Below are positions 47,426 to 57,860 of a stretch of DNA of 64,000 nt, in pieces; within the stretch, counting starts at the first letter, position 1, and each line of letters opens with the position of its first letter. The notes under the pieces were generated by a model that saw only the letters and a list, made by a program, of their open reading frames with translations, was not told where the DNA came from and made no database searches. The translations under genes and the position numbers were made by a program. The stretch is from the NCBI GenBank assembly GCA_963457665.1, contig OY735212.1, forward strand, positions 52,480,838 through 52,544,837, in the 5' to 3' direction. The stretch comes from Thysanoteuthis rhombus. Lineage: Eukaryota; Mollusca; Cephalopoda; Oegopsida; Thysanoteuthidae.

Positions 47426-47735
47426 AGGTAGATGTGGAAGGCATGTACATGTTTTTGAATATACTATCTTTCTTCTGCAAACAAACAAAAACTGTTTTTA
47501 CCATTTTTTAAAGTTTCTATTCTTCGTTGTTTTTCCTTTCCAACATTGTTTGGATTAAGGTTTTGTTTCTTCCCCGCAGAGTTGCCAAAGTAAATGTTTG
47601 TATTCTTTAGTGATAGAGCAAAGTAACAGCAGAAATATAAGCCTCTACATACAGAAATTTCTTTTAGATTTGTATCTTCGTTTAGTCAGACATAAGCTAC
47701 CAAATATTTGAGGGGAAGGGAGGGGTAGAAAAAAA

Positions 47736-47800
47736 ATAATAGTGATAATAATAATGATGATAATAATAATAATGATAACAATAATGATGATGATGATGAT

Positions 47801-47855
<55 letters not shown>
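47736..47855. repeat. (ATA/ATG)n and (GATA)n microsatellites
   Basis: An (ATAATG)-type stretch at 47736-47800 runs into about 13 GATA units at 47801-47855. The minus-strand I/Y/L-rich frame is a by-product. Confidence 0.95.
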
Positions 47856-47879
47856 TGATAGATAAAGATAGATGATTTT

Positions 47880-48540
47880 TTTATGAAATTATGAAGATTT
47901 TTGATATTCAGTATATCTTCATCAATCATCAAATGAAATGGAAATATTCGTTGGAACTTCAACATGATTCAAATAACACAAATTTTGTATTTCACAATGG
48001 AAGCAGAATTAAATATGTTATATTTCAAGGTTCTAATTTTGTGGTGTTTTTAAAATTTCTGTTAAATGATTTGTTGTGAATATGACCCCAGTTCACTGCA
48101 ACCACTATTTAGGTCATGTAGTTCTTGAATTCTTGGTCTCAGCATCCATTCTCCTGGTGTGCTAGAGCATCAGAGCCTACTTTTTCAAGAACATGCCCTT
48201 TGAGGTCACAGCTGAAAGTGCATGTGTTGCTCTCATTGAAATACTTATTTAACTCTATCACAGCCGGTTTATGTTTCACATCATTTTGATGCTTGTTGTG
48301 TCACCATTTCAAAGATGTAGATGTAAATCTAACATACAACATGTCATGTTTAGCACATTCAGTAGCATAAACAACATTTTTAGATTGACAGTAACCTCCA
48401 TAAATTAGACATTCATGTGTTGGATGCTTGAATCTTTTTTGTGCTCAGAAATACTTTCATTTCAATTATTGACTGATGAAGATATAAAGAATATCAAAAA
48501 TGTTCATCATTTCAAAAAAGTTTCATAAAAACAGTCTTGT
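47880..48540 (-). mobile_element. Penelope-like element remnant between inverted repeats
   Basis: The minus strand at about 48095-48425 encodes 'GGYCQSKNVVYATECAKHDM' and onward through 'LYVRFTSTSLK' and 'HQNDVKHKPAV' to 'ELNKYFNESNTC'. This is a GIY-YIG endonuclease domain of the kind found at the C-terminus of Penelope-like retroelements. Sequences at about 47882-47945 and 48455-48535 are inverted repeats of one another (TGATGAAGATATA, GAATATCAAAAAT). No reverse transcriptase part was found, so this is a terminal fragment or a rearranged copy. It is not the same subfamily as the 62-63 kb element, judging by the peptide. Confidence 0.7.
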
Positions 48541-48940
48541 TTGTCTTCTCTCAAATATTAACAGACAATCATCAATCAAAACTTATACAAAAAAAAATTA
48601 ACTAGAAACCCACAGCTTCGGCTCCACCTTGTTGAGTCATTTAATCAGTTGGCAAGCCATAACCTCCGATGAGAATCAAGTTTTACCCATAAAATAATTA
48701 AGTAAATTAATCAAACATTTCATTTTATAGTAACAGTTCCGTTTATATCAAAGAGATGGAGTCAATTGATTTGCATAAATTCAATTTCTAGCACCTATAG
48801 TGAATTCTAAACAGAATCTCTTCTTAGTAACCCTATACATTTTGATAATTTAGCCTACTAAAGGACTTAAATGGGGGATCAGTTTTCCAAACAGGAACAG
48901 CTGAAACTGTAGCCAGTGTAAGGGAACTTTTTATAGTTCA
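48541..48940. other. Unannotated stretch
   Basis: No gene or repeat was recognised. Confidence 0.35.
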
Positions 48941-48944
48941 ATGT

Positions 48945-49135
48945 TTGCAAAAGTGACACCTTGATCCAAAATTCTCCAATACTTAGTTTCAGTGGGGAGA
49001 AGATCAGACTTCTCAGCAGGAATGGTGTTATAGTTCGATATATATGAAGTTGTGCCTTGGTCGAAAAGTCTCCAGTACCAAATTTCAGCTCTATCCAACA
49101 ATCTAGGAAGCAAGTTCATTGGGAGGAATTAGGAA
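48945..49135. repeat. Dimeric repeat, ~97-bp period
   Basis: CCTTGATCCAAAATTCTCCA with ATACTTAGTTTCAG (48958-48992) and CCTTGGTCGAAAAGTCTCCA with GTACCAAATTTCAG (49054-49087) are two units. On the minus strand they read 'YWRILDQGVT' and 'YWRLFDQGTT', a repeat effect and not a protein. Confidence 0.6.
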
Positions 49136-49344
49136 TTGTGCAGACCCCCCCTTACCAAATCAGTTGTTTTCAAGTCTTTTGAATTTGTGGAAAACAAATA
49201 TCAACTCAACCAATGAAAAGACAACTAAGTTACTTTTCAAACTAAATCTTATTCAAAAAACATAAATCTATTGATTGATAATTAAACAATTTTAATTATA
49301 ACTAATTTAAATAGTAATTTAAAATAATTTATTTAGTGACAAGC
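49136..49344. other. Unannotated AT-rich stretch
   Basis: No recognisable content. Confidence 0.3.
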
Positions 49345-50080
49345 TGTTTATGTGACCTGCAGTATTTGGATGGAGTTTATAAAACAATTACATAGAGACA
49401 TAAACAAATTCTGGCAGTAGGTGAAATATTGGAACACTTTTCATGCTTGTCTTCTAGCTTCTTATGTATGAGAACCTGGTATATATAGGCAGGCCTTTCT
49501 TATAAATACCCACTGACTGTATTGCTACTCCACCACACCTGAGCTGAGCTTTGATTATTTTCTAAACTAACAAAATAGATATTTCTCATGACATTTAAAG
49601 AAAACATTCACAATAAATCACAGATTTTTGTTATGTGTAACCTAAAAATCATTTGAGCAAGTCTTAACACTTAATCTATGTTTTGATAAAAAATGAAGAA
49701 AGGAATTGTCAGTGGTCAGGAATTGATGCAAGTATTAGTGATAGAATGAGGCTATTTTATGCATAATGTAAATGCACTACAAATGGTTTTACTATAGAAA
49801 TATGTACTGAATAATTTTAGGATAAAATGCATTGAGAATTAGGAAGAAAGGTATTGTCAGTGGTCAGGAATTAATGCAATCTGACAAAATACAACTTTTA
49901 CAGGTGTAATTCAAATGCATTGCAAATGATTTTATAATATAAATTCATTGAAAATCAGGAAGAAAGGGATTGTCAGTGGGTAGGAATGGTGTGCTTTATT
50001 CAACTAAAATTTTATGATTTTATACCTAGATTGGGCAATAACAGGTAAAGAGAAACAAAGAATAGATGATAAGTAAACAG
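49345..50080. repeat. Composite with internal tandem repeats, related to 41.3-41.7 kb
   Basis: GAAAGGAATTGTCAGTGGTC (about 49697), GAAAGGTATTGTCAGTGGTC (about 49852) and GAAAGGGATTGTCAGTGGGT (about 49961) start three related units 110-155 bp long. The units share AAATGCATTG and ATTGAAAATCAGGAAG words. The upstream part resembles 41390-41440. Confidence 0.55.
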
Positions 50081-50081
50081 C

Positions 50082-50525
50082 TCTGTTAGTCACTCAACAG
50101 AAACCATTGCATTACCAACATATTTTGATGGTAGGCAGTGTTGGGGGTGATCAGTAGAAAAATTCAAAACGATTGATCAATAAATAGGTTTCCTCTCCCA
50201 TCTTTTATTAGAACATAAAGTCCAAATCATAAAATAAACAAATATGAACACAACCAGACATAAACTAAGGGACCAATTTAGCAAAAACTTTGTAAACTGA
50301 ACTTATTACAAACTTTTTGTAAACTGGACCCACCCCTCTTACAAACCTTTTTATTGGCGGGGGGGTACTTAAAAAAAACGGTAGAAACGTTTTTGTAGAA
50401 ATAATAAGAGGATGTTTAAATGTCCATCATTTTGCTCAATTGGTGGAGCCTGGACACATGATCCATAGGTGACTAGCCAGCTAGACATACAGAATCACAT
50501 AAACTGAAGAAACCTATGTTAAATA
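50082..50525 (+). repeat. Family A copy 11
   Basis: Head CTGTTAGTCACTCAACAGAA, then GTGTTGGGGGTGATCAGTAG, CCATCTTTTATTAGAACATA and GGACCAATTTAGCAAAAACT. It ends with AAACTGAAGAAACCTATGTT, lacking the last TTTTGGTTGATGG. A local duplication of a TTGTAAACTG-containing segment lies at about 50288-50325. Confidence 0.8.
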
Positions 50526-50774
50526 AAAGAGGTGGAAATCAGAGAGTGTTTAACACTTAAATTCATGGACCAATTGGAACAACACATAATTCATGGAGGA
50601 ACTCTTTAGGGAATAGAATCAAAATATAATTCAACTCTCTTGCAAATTGAATACAAAAAGTGTAGAAAAAAGAATCACCAAATGGTGAAAGGGAGATCAT
50701 TTTAATGAGGAGTTATTCCCCTTGAGAATAGTACTCACTTTTTTTAATGAGGTCAATAAGTTGATTTCTGTTTT

Positions 50775-51335
50775 CAAAAAGTGTTTTATGACCACTCTTC
50801 CTTTAAACATTATAAAAAGAGTTTCATGACCACTCTTCCTTTAAACATTATAAAAATAGTTTCATGACCACTCTTTATTACACTAAGAAAAATAGTTTCA
50901 TGACCACTCTTTATTACACTAAGAAAAATAGTTTCATGACCACTCTTTATTACACTAAGAAAAATAGTTTCATGACCACTCTTTATTACACTAAGAAAAA
51001 TAGTTTCATGACCACTCTTTATTAAACTAAGAAAAAAAGTTAAATGACCATCTTTCTTTACACTGCGAAAAAGGTGTTTTATGAGCACTACTTCTTTACA
51101 CAGTGTAAGAATACTTTTATGACCACTCTTTCTCTACACTGCAAAAAAGGAGTTTTATGACCACTCTTTCTCTACACTGCAGAAAAGGAGTTTTATGACC
51201 ACTCTTTCTCTACACTGCGAAAAAAGAGTTTTATGACCACTCTTTTTTCTCTACACTGCGAAAAAGGAGTTTTATGACCACTCTTTCTTTACATTGTGAT
51301 AAAGGTGTTTTATGACCATTATTTCTTTACAATGT
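50775..51335. repeat. 36-38-bp minisatellite, about 15 units
   Basis: Each unit carries TTT(C/T)ATGACCACTC followed by TTTATTACACTAAG, TTTCTCTACACTGC or a related spacer and AAAAA. Five central units (about 50850-51030) are nearly identical and exactly 36 bp, while the flanking units vary in length and sequence. Because 36 is a multiple of three, the minus strand stays open for 92 codons of a 12-residue repeat (SVIKSGHETIFL). No start, end or flanking exon supports translation. Confidence 0.95.
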
Positions 51336-51339
51336 GAAA

Positions 51340-52125
51340 AAAGCAACTTTTGAAGGAAAGTACCTAATATAAAATGGAGAGGCAAATGATAAGATTGGCT
51401 TGGATGAACTTGATGAAAAGGTAATGCTCTCGGGGAGGGGGGGGGCATGCATCCACTACCACCACCCCCACACACCAATACATCATGGGTCAAAGTGGAT
51501 GACTGAAGCCCTCTTTACTTGAGGAAGGAAGACCCATGTCTAACATGTTGATGAGGCTAGGAAGCCAGAAATGGATTGTTGTAGATAGCTCGAGTAAAAT
51601 AGAAGAGTGTGGAAATGGACAGGAAAATACAACTGCTGCCTCCACCTCCACATGTGTGTGTGTGTGTGTGTGTGTAGGAAAGGGTGGGGTTCTTTTCCTT
51701 TCACTTTCTTTAATAGATTGCCATATTCTGCAACTACTGTACCAGGGTCTTCCTATTAGACATTCCATACCTACCTAAACATTCTGGTGCTATACTGTAA
51801 AGGAAAACTTTGGACAAAATCCAGAGCAGAATCAAGTAAATTCAAACACCCAAGACAATACACAAATATAACTTTAGTAAAGTTAAGAATGTAGAGAGTA
51901 GAGGGAGGAAGTGTGGCGGATTTTGATAAGGTTAGGTATACCGGTGATAACCAGGAGTACCCACCTGATATCAAGTCTCTTGGGTGTCAGGTGTGAAAAA
52001 GAGAGAATGACTTTTACCATTAGGTTGTCAGAGATAGTGAAGTGGAGCAAGAAAGAGAGGAGGGCCAAAATATCAATTTTGAATTCAACCCAAAATGTCA
52101 CAAAGATTCAGTAAAGTAAATGCTT
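51340..52125. other. Less AT-rich stretch, unassigned
   Basis: It contains a (TG)n run at 51653-51676 and overlapping frames on both strands of 66-92 codons. None shows a family motif. At 51430-51440 there is a G-run. Confidence 0.35.
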
Positions 52126-52635
52126 CTTTTTTTTAGATTTTGATTTTTTATATGTTGGTTTATTTTTTCTTTATTTCTAATACCTCTGTCAATGTAAATA
52201 TATATGTGGTATATGTATCCATTCATGTCTGTTTATATTATAAAAAAAAAGTTTTAAATTAATTAAGGGTTGGCAATGGGCTAAGGAAGAATCAATTAAA
52301 TCCTGGGGTAGATACAAGAATTTGCTTTTGATTGAGGTATTTTTTCATATATTGTGAAGAGGTGAATAATAGTTCAAAATGTGAGTAAGTGAAACAGTAA
52401 GTGAAACCTCCATTGTAGCTATATATGAACTAGTTGTCATTTAGTTTCCAATTTGATTATAATATTAGCAGAGACATACACTTTCTTTCTAGTTTTTGTT
52501 CTATTTTTTTAATTTGTATTTTTTTAATGTTCAAGCAATAGTTTGTGAAACTAGTTTTCAAATCATTGCTTCTTAACAAAGTTCCTAATTGATATTTACA
52601 GCAGAATAACATAGAAAGGCACAAAGACTTACATG
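52126..52635. other. Unannotated AT-rich stretch
   Basis: No gene or repeat was recognised. Confidence 0.35.
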
Positions 52636-52637
52636 TG

Positions 52638-52712
52638 TAGCACCAAGTGAGGATTGAACGCACTACAGAATTAAAGATCTGTGAGACTAGCAAGTCCTGT
52701 GCCATGGCAAGG
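52638..52712 (-). repeat. tRNA-like SINE or tRNA pseudogene, weak
   Basis: On the minus strand, TGCCATGGCACAGGACTTGC followed by a 31-nt stretch and GTGCGTTCAATCCTCACTTG resembles the A-box to B-box layout of a tRNA (length about 73). The T-arm is only partly paired and the acceptor stem does not pair, so a functional tRNA is unlikely. Confidence 0.35.
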
Positions 52713-53500
52713 TCTTTTTATCATTCTTATTGTTGTTGTTTTTTCCCAAAAATATGCTCTCATAAAATGGATATTTTTTTACTCTTTGCTATCAAGGTAA
52801 AATTCATCTGCTAGTTGAAATCAGTCCAAAACTGACACCTTATCTGACTAACTGTGAAGATGTGTAGTATTAGTAGAAATGTTGCCAACTTATTTATTTA
52901 AAAAATGTGTTCTCCATACACAATACTATTCGGTTACTAATGAGATGCTATCAAGCTTAAATCAGTTAATAGATACTGCCAATTGACACATCTACGCTAC
53001 AATATTTGGTTCTCGGGGAGGGGGGAAGTTGCAAGAGACGCTTTGTGACCAACATGAAAGAAGTGTTTCCATATGTCCAGTCATCTTTAATAAGTTAAAT
53101 GTAGGTCGGATAAAATGTAGAGCAGATTGCAGCCTCATAAAAAGGGGTCATTTATCATTTTCCACTCTGAGGGATGCTATCATTAAATTGAACCCTTTGA
53201 TCTTGTTTTTCCCACCTAAACAGACGTATATATATATATGTATCTACTTATACGTATGTATTTGGTAGTTTTAAGAGTAGGATTTGCTCAACTGTTCCTC
53301 CACTTTCTTTGCTCAACCACTGTGACATAAAAGTGATTAATATATAAAAGAAATAATCAAGAGCAAAAATATTTCATCTTATTAATTTTTATCATCATTA
53401 ATAATTCTTCCCTGCAAATGCTTACATTGAGCAATACTGATGTCATCTGGAAATTTTGATACAAAAAAATATGGGTCTACGGTAAATGCATTCTCTTGAT
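52713..53500. other. Unannotated stretch
   Basis: No gene or repeat was recognised. Confidence 0.35.
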
Positions 53501-53502
53501 AG

Positions 53503-53600
53503 TTACATATAGTGCTGAAAAATGGAACCTAACCAAAAGGTTGACACTCAAACTGAGAACCATATAATGTTTTGAGTATTTTGAGCCTTGAACGTGTCCT
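53503..53600 (+). mobile_element. Short RTE-like LINE fragment
   Basis: The plus strand reads 'SAEKWNLTKRLTLKLRTI', the same protein region as AETWNLTKRQTCKLRTM at 56.4 kb. Only about 90 bp are recognisable. Confidence 0.65.
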
Positions 53601-54130
53601 GTATATTGCCCCACTCCCAGCTAATCTAATGGTTCATTCTTTGATTTTGTCAGATTTTCAATTTTTTTTAGCAACAGAAGAGATGGGGAGGGTCAATGAA
53701 TTTTGCTTATTGACCACTGAGATCTTTTTCTCTCATTCATTTCTTTAGCCAATAATCTGGAACATTTTTTCTCGCTTCTTCCTCTCTCATTTGTTGACAC
53801 TTCATTGGAATTAGTTATATATGTATCTGATTTGTCAAAATGTAACCATCTGATGAGTTGCCACAATTTTTCAAAATTTTTATATTCATTTCAGTGTTTC
53901 TATGTACCCTTACCCTACCTCCAGCCCATATTTTTCTCTTCATTTCTGTTTGAAGAAGAGGGTCTTACAACATGGACCCACTTATAATGCATTAGAAATT
54001 ATGGACCCTGACTTCTACATTAAAACAGGTCTACAGTGTACAATGCAATATGATAATACCCTATCCCCTGAGGTATGGATGTTTCTTTCAGTTTGGAGTG
54101 TGCACCTGGATTTTTTGTATCTCAGGTGAG
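53601..54130. other. Unannotated stretch
   Basis: No gene was recognised. Three overlapping plus-strand frames of 60-75 codons at 53805-54268 have no family motif. The last one runs into the relic below. Confidence 0.3.
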
Positions 54131-54134
54131 GACC

Positions 54135-55095
54135 TACGTTCATCTAATGAATTGTCCGGCCCTGTCAGAGGCCTTTTCACAGTGAAACCTCATGTCAAAT
54201 ATTTTCCAGAATATAATACTAGTATATTTACAAAAGAAGATTTTCAGTACAACAGTAAAGATATCTAAACAGAGCTAAAAAAAATAGATGTTGATACAGA
54301 TGGCCGAACTTTGAAAACTAAAATAGGCAGATGTATTAGTCAAACTTAGACCTGCAACTTAAAACTTGAAGACCAATCTGTAGAACAAGTGACAAGAACA
54401 GGTGTAACATAAACTCTGATAGTACTAATACACTGTACTTCTTAAAAGTGATTTGTTTGATGCAAAAGTTCCAAGTGCCATTGATATTTCTCAAAAACTT
54501 GAAATTTCATGATACAATTAATATACCAACTAACTGTTTATACAACAATGAATCTAATTTTATTTACCAAAATAAAGCATAGATAGTCTTCTATAGACAT
54601 ATCTAATGATAATACAAGCAAAATCATAGATGGCCTTCTGTAAGGGTTAAAATATTTCATATATGAAAGCGGCAACAATGAATGTTTTGAATCTGTCAAA
54701 GGTTTCAATCACAAATTAGTATCAAACTCCTACAATTGAGTTCTGACTTTATTTCTGTATGACCAGACGAATTGACACTGATGTATGCAAAAACTGATGA
54801 CTAATTCACTCCCATTTCTGAAGCCCAACTCAGGTCAACTAGTTTTGCTAAAGTCTGCAAATCCAATTTACCGGAACTACTAATAAAGGAATTGAAATGG
54901 GACACATTGTTTTAGAACATTGTATGGAGAAATGAATTCTCTTATATTGACCTATTAGATCTTGATGAAGCTAGGGAGTTTGATGCTAATGCAGCCAAAC
55001 TTGTTATGGAGACTGCACAACAGCAACTACCCAAAGAGTATACGTATCAAGTAAGTGAAGGCAAAGATTTCCAAAGTACAATTAGCACTTGAACA
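54135..55095 (+). mobile_element. Unidentified coding-like relic, copy 2 (longer)
   Basis: The plus strand holds protein-like pieces in order: 'SGPVRGLFTVKPHVKYF' (about 54150), 'DVDTDGRTLKTKI' (about 54285), 'LKSDLFDAKVPSAIDISQKL' (about 54435), 'SEAQLRSTSFAKVCKSNLPE' (about 54820) and 'DLDEAREFDANAAKLVMETA' (about 54960), then 'QQQLPKEYTYQ'. The last two blocks recur at 5215-5530 on the other strand, showing a dispersed element. The copy is broken. A GTAAGT follows the last readable block at about 55049, which could be a donor site or chance. I do not recognise the family and claim no function. Confidence 0.5.
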
Positions 55096-55126
55096 TATAT
55101 ACAGAATAATAATTGAAACAGGTCTG

Positions 55127-55518
55127 GTTTTGTCACTCACTAGAAACCATTAAGCAACCAGTGTCTTCTGACAACATGCCATGTTGGCAGTGATCGAATC
55201 AAAAATTGGAGAATGGGTTAAACAATGAATAACTTACTTTTCTCACCTTTTGTTGAGCAGTGATCACTATATAGTCTGAACTTTTAAAAAAACAAGCATA
55301 AATGCTGCCTGACACAGACTAAAGGGCCAAAATAGCATGAACTTATATTGCAAATTGAATTCCCAGCTAAGGACTGATTTTTGGAGAAGGAATTTGAAAG
55401 AACGAAGAAATGTTCTTCCTAGACATAATAAGGAGTAATTTTTGAAATTTTCAGCCCTCTACCTCTGTAGACTGATGATACCCATCTTTATGATTTTGGT
55501 TGATGGTTTCTAATGTCA
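55127..55518 (+). repeat. Family A copy 12, nearly full length
   Basis: Head TTTTGTCACTCACTAGAAAC, AAGCAACCAGTGTCTTCTGA, CACCTTTTGTTGAGCAGTGA, AGCATGAACTTATATTGCAA and ATTTTCAGCCCTCTACCTCT. Tail TTTTGGTTGATGGTTTCTAA. Near-terminal CACTAGAAACCATTAA and TTGATGGTTTCTAAT form the inverted repeat. The AAACCTATNTTGACAG portion is deleted. Confidence 0.8.
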
Positions 55519-56370
55519 GTCAAAAATCAACATAGTCTGTAATCTTTCATCATGAAATAGTGATAAACTGTTACTTTTCTGGTATTTGAGGAAAAATAAA
55601 TGTGAGCTTAGCAGAAAGTACCAGCATCCAATAATGGATGGCTTGAATCAGAATTAATTTGTTGGTTCCCTTGGAGGGTATCAACAGGCTACCCCACATC
55701 TGGATAGCAAGCCAAAAAGATGTAAACAACAAAATCTGGCTAAAAAAACAAGAAAGCTAAATAAATTAAGTTGTGAACTGAAAGATCTATTTACCATGGC
55801 TTTAAAGATATGTAAACAGGTAGACAAATGCTGATAGAAAGAGATATGAACAGGTCAACAAAGATTAATGGGGAGGGATTTAAGTTATGTATGGTGTGAT
55901 GGAGTTGTTTTATTTTCATCCTGCTTCACCCCACCCCCATCCCCCAACACCAATAAGCCATTGTTGGTTTCATGTCTGCTGATAGCTTAGTCACTGATAA
56001 AACAATCTGGTTTACTGACCTCAATGCTGATGGAATAGCCGTGATGGAAAATGGCAGAATACTCCTTAGTTTACAGGAAAAACATGATGGATGCATGAAA
56101 AAGCTTCCAACAAATATTGAGATAAAGCAACTTTAAACTTTCACAAGTGAGGTATGAGGCCGCAAGTGCGGGACATCCATTGAAAATCAAACTTACAAAA
56201 CAGCAGTACAGGTATCTTGTTATAATATGGGTGTTGGTGTCCAAGAAAGCCATCAGAGTAATAACTATACCACAATAACCATTTGCCAAATAAGCACTTT
56301 CGAAGTTAGATCTGGGCATATTTTAGTAAGTTCTAGCTATAAAATCTAGCTATTTGGCGGTTAATATTTT
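55519..56370. other. Unannotated stretch
   Basis: No gene was recognised. The 82-codon minus-strand frame at 56071-56319 has no motif. Confidence 0.35.
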
Positions 56371-56371
56371 G

Positions 56372-56845
56372 GGGTCCACCAAAGAAAGGCATGCAACTAT
56401 ACCAATAGTCACTTATGAAGCTGAAACATGGAACCTAACCAAGAGACAGACATGCAAATTGAGAACCATGCAACATGCACATGAAAGAATTATGCTCAAC
56501 CTTACATGGAGAAGCCACAAGACAGCACAATACATGCAGGATAAGACAGAAGTCCAAGAAATCATAGAATTAAAAACTCAAATGGGCTGGCCATGTTGCA
56601 AGAATGGCAGACAACCGATGGTCATAACAACTCACAACATGGATCACCAGAGATCACATGTGCAAACAAGGCTGACAGAGTACTAGATGGAGAGACAAGC
56701 TAGACAAATTAAGAAAGCACTGGCTCCGCGATGCCCACAATAGAGAAGTATGGCAAATCCTGGGGAAGGTCTATGTCCAAAAGACAGACATTAAGAGACT
56801 GATGATTATGATGAAGATGATGATTATGATGATGATGATGATCCA
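56372..56845 (+). mobile_element. RTE-like LINE 3' end, best-preserved copy
   Basis: The plus strand encodes the C-terminal part of an RTE-type non-LTR retrotransposon protein. It opens with 'TYEAETWNLTKRQTCKLRTM', then 'HERIMLNLTWRSHKTAQYMQ' in the same 110-codon frame starting at 56354. After a frame change come 'GHVARMADNRW', 'RWRDKLDKLRKHW' and 'NREVWQILGKVYVQKTD'. The element ends in a (GAT)n-like tail at about 56805-56843, as in the 39-kb copy. The 5' end of the element is truncated. The protein tail would normally follow the reverse transcriptase palm and thumb. This is the copy most useful for classifying the family. Confidence 0.8.
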
Positions 56846-56998
56846 CACACATTATCACAGGAGAGGCCTGTAATGGTCTACAAGACTGGCTTATTAGCAA
56901 TTACTCCATGGTGAGACACCCAATTGAATTACTGGAGTGCCACAAATGGCCTGTCCAACCAACCAGCCAAGTGGACAACAGATTCTTCTCTTTGCTCA

Positions 56999-57053
<55 letters not shown>

Positions 57054-57057
57054 GTGT
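56999..57057. repeat. (TG)n microsatellite
   Basis: About 28 TG units with one TGCG interruption near the end. Confidence 0.95.
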
Positions 57058-57600
57058 CTCCAGGAGCTTCCAGTCACATTTTTTAGTTAAAATCTTGAGA
57101 GTTTTCATGAGCACACCAATAGGCTCTATCTAAAATCTTTTCAAAAAAAGTATTTTTTGGGTCCTTTTAAACAAACAATGCCCAAATCTTGTGAAGGCAT
57201 TTTTTTAGATAGTAAGATCTGGTAAACATGCAGGTTATGGTGATTCATTTATGCAACATACAGATATACTTGTTAGAGTTAGCTTAGTCTAGCATTAGGT
57301 CACAAGTGTCAGGCACATAGTGAGTACTGAATTCAGTTATGCAGTAGTAATGGTCTACTTGACAAGCCAAATAACCATAACTCCATGGCTGGATTTATTT
57401 ATCAAGAATGTCATTTTATGTAGAATGCAATCATGTTTTTTTGGAGATGAAATGCTCCAAGTTGATCACTGTGAAGAAATCAACCCAACCCACTTCGCAA
57501 CAAACTTTCCCTCTTGTAAAGCTAAAAGTATCATGTTGATTTTATGAAAAAAAAGAAAAGACAAAAAAAAGACAAAAGACCAATTCAAAAATTAGGAAGC
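57058..57600. other. Unannotated stretch
   Basis: No gene was recognised. The 75-codon frame at 57320-57547 has no motif. Confidence 0.35.
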
Positions 57601-57609
57601 AACCAGATA

Positions 57610-57860
57610 ACACATGCCTCTAGCAATGCCACTGTCACTAAAAACTGAGTGAAAATTAGTTTATATATAGCTGCATGTAGGAGAGGTGATTGTAAAAAAA
57701 ATTCCTGGATCCGACCCAAATTTTAATCAATTCTTCTCTAGCTCATAGCCCACCCTTCCATAAAATGTCATGAAAACTTTTGGAGATATTGTGTAGACAA
57801 TCAGTCTGAGAGACATGAGTGGATGCATATACTTAAACTTTGTTGGCAGAGGTGAAGAAA
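57610..57860 (+). repeat. Family G repeat, single unit
   Basis: Family start CATGCCTCTAGCAATGCCAC, then TTCCTGGATCCGACCCAAAT, AGCCCACCCTTCCATAAAAT and TTTTGGAGATATTGTG. The end AACTTTGTTGGCAGAGGTGA equals that of the 41-kb array. This is the cleanest single unit in the window. Confidence 0.7.

Noticed and set aside
50810-51088. 92-codon minus-strand frame with 12-residue repeats
   Set aside because: Explained by 36-bp tandem units. There is no flanking coding sequence.
52638-52712. Possible functional tRNA on the minus strand
   Set aside because: A/B-box-like words are present but the acceptor stem does not pair. Better seen as a SINE head or pseudogene.
56929-57133. Overlapping frames at the (TG)n run
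   Set aside because: They read the dinucleotide repeat as CV or TH runs.
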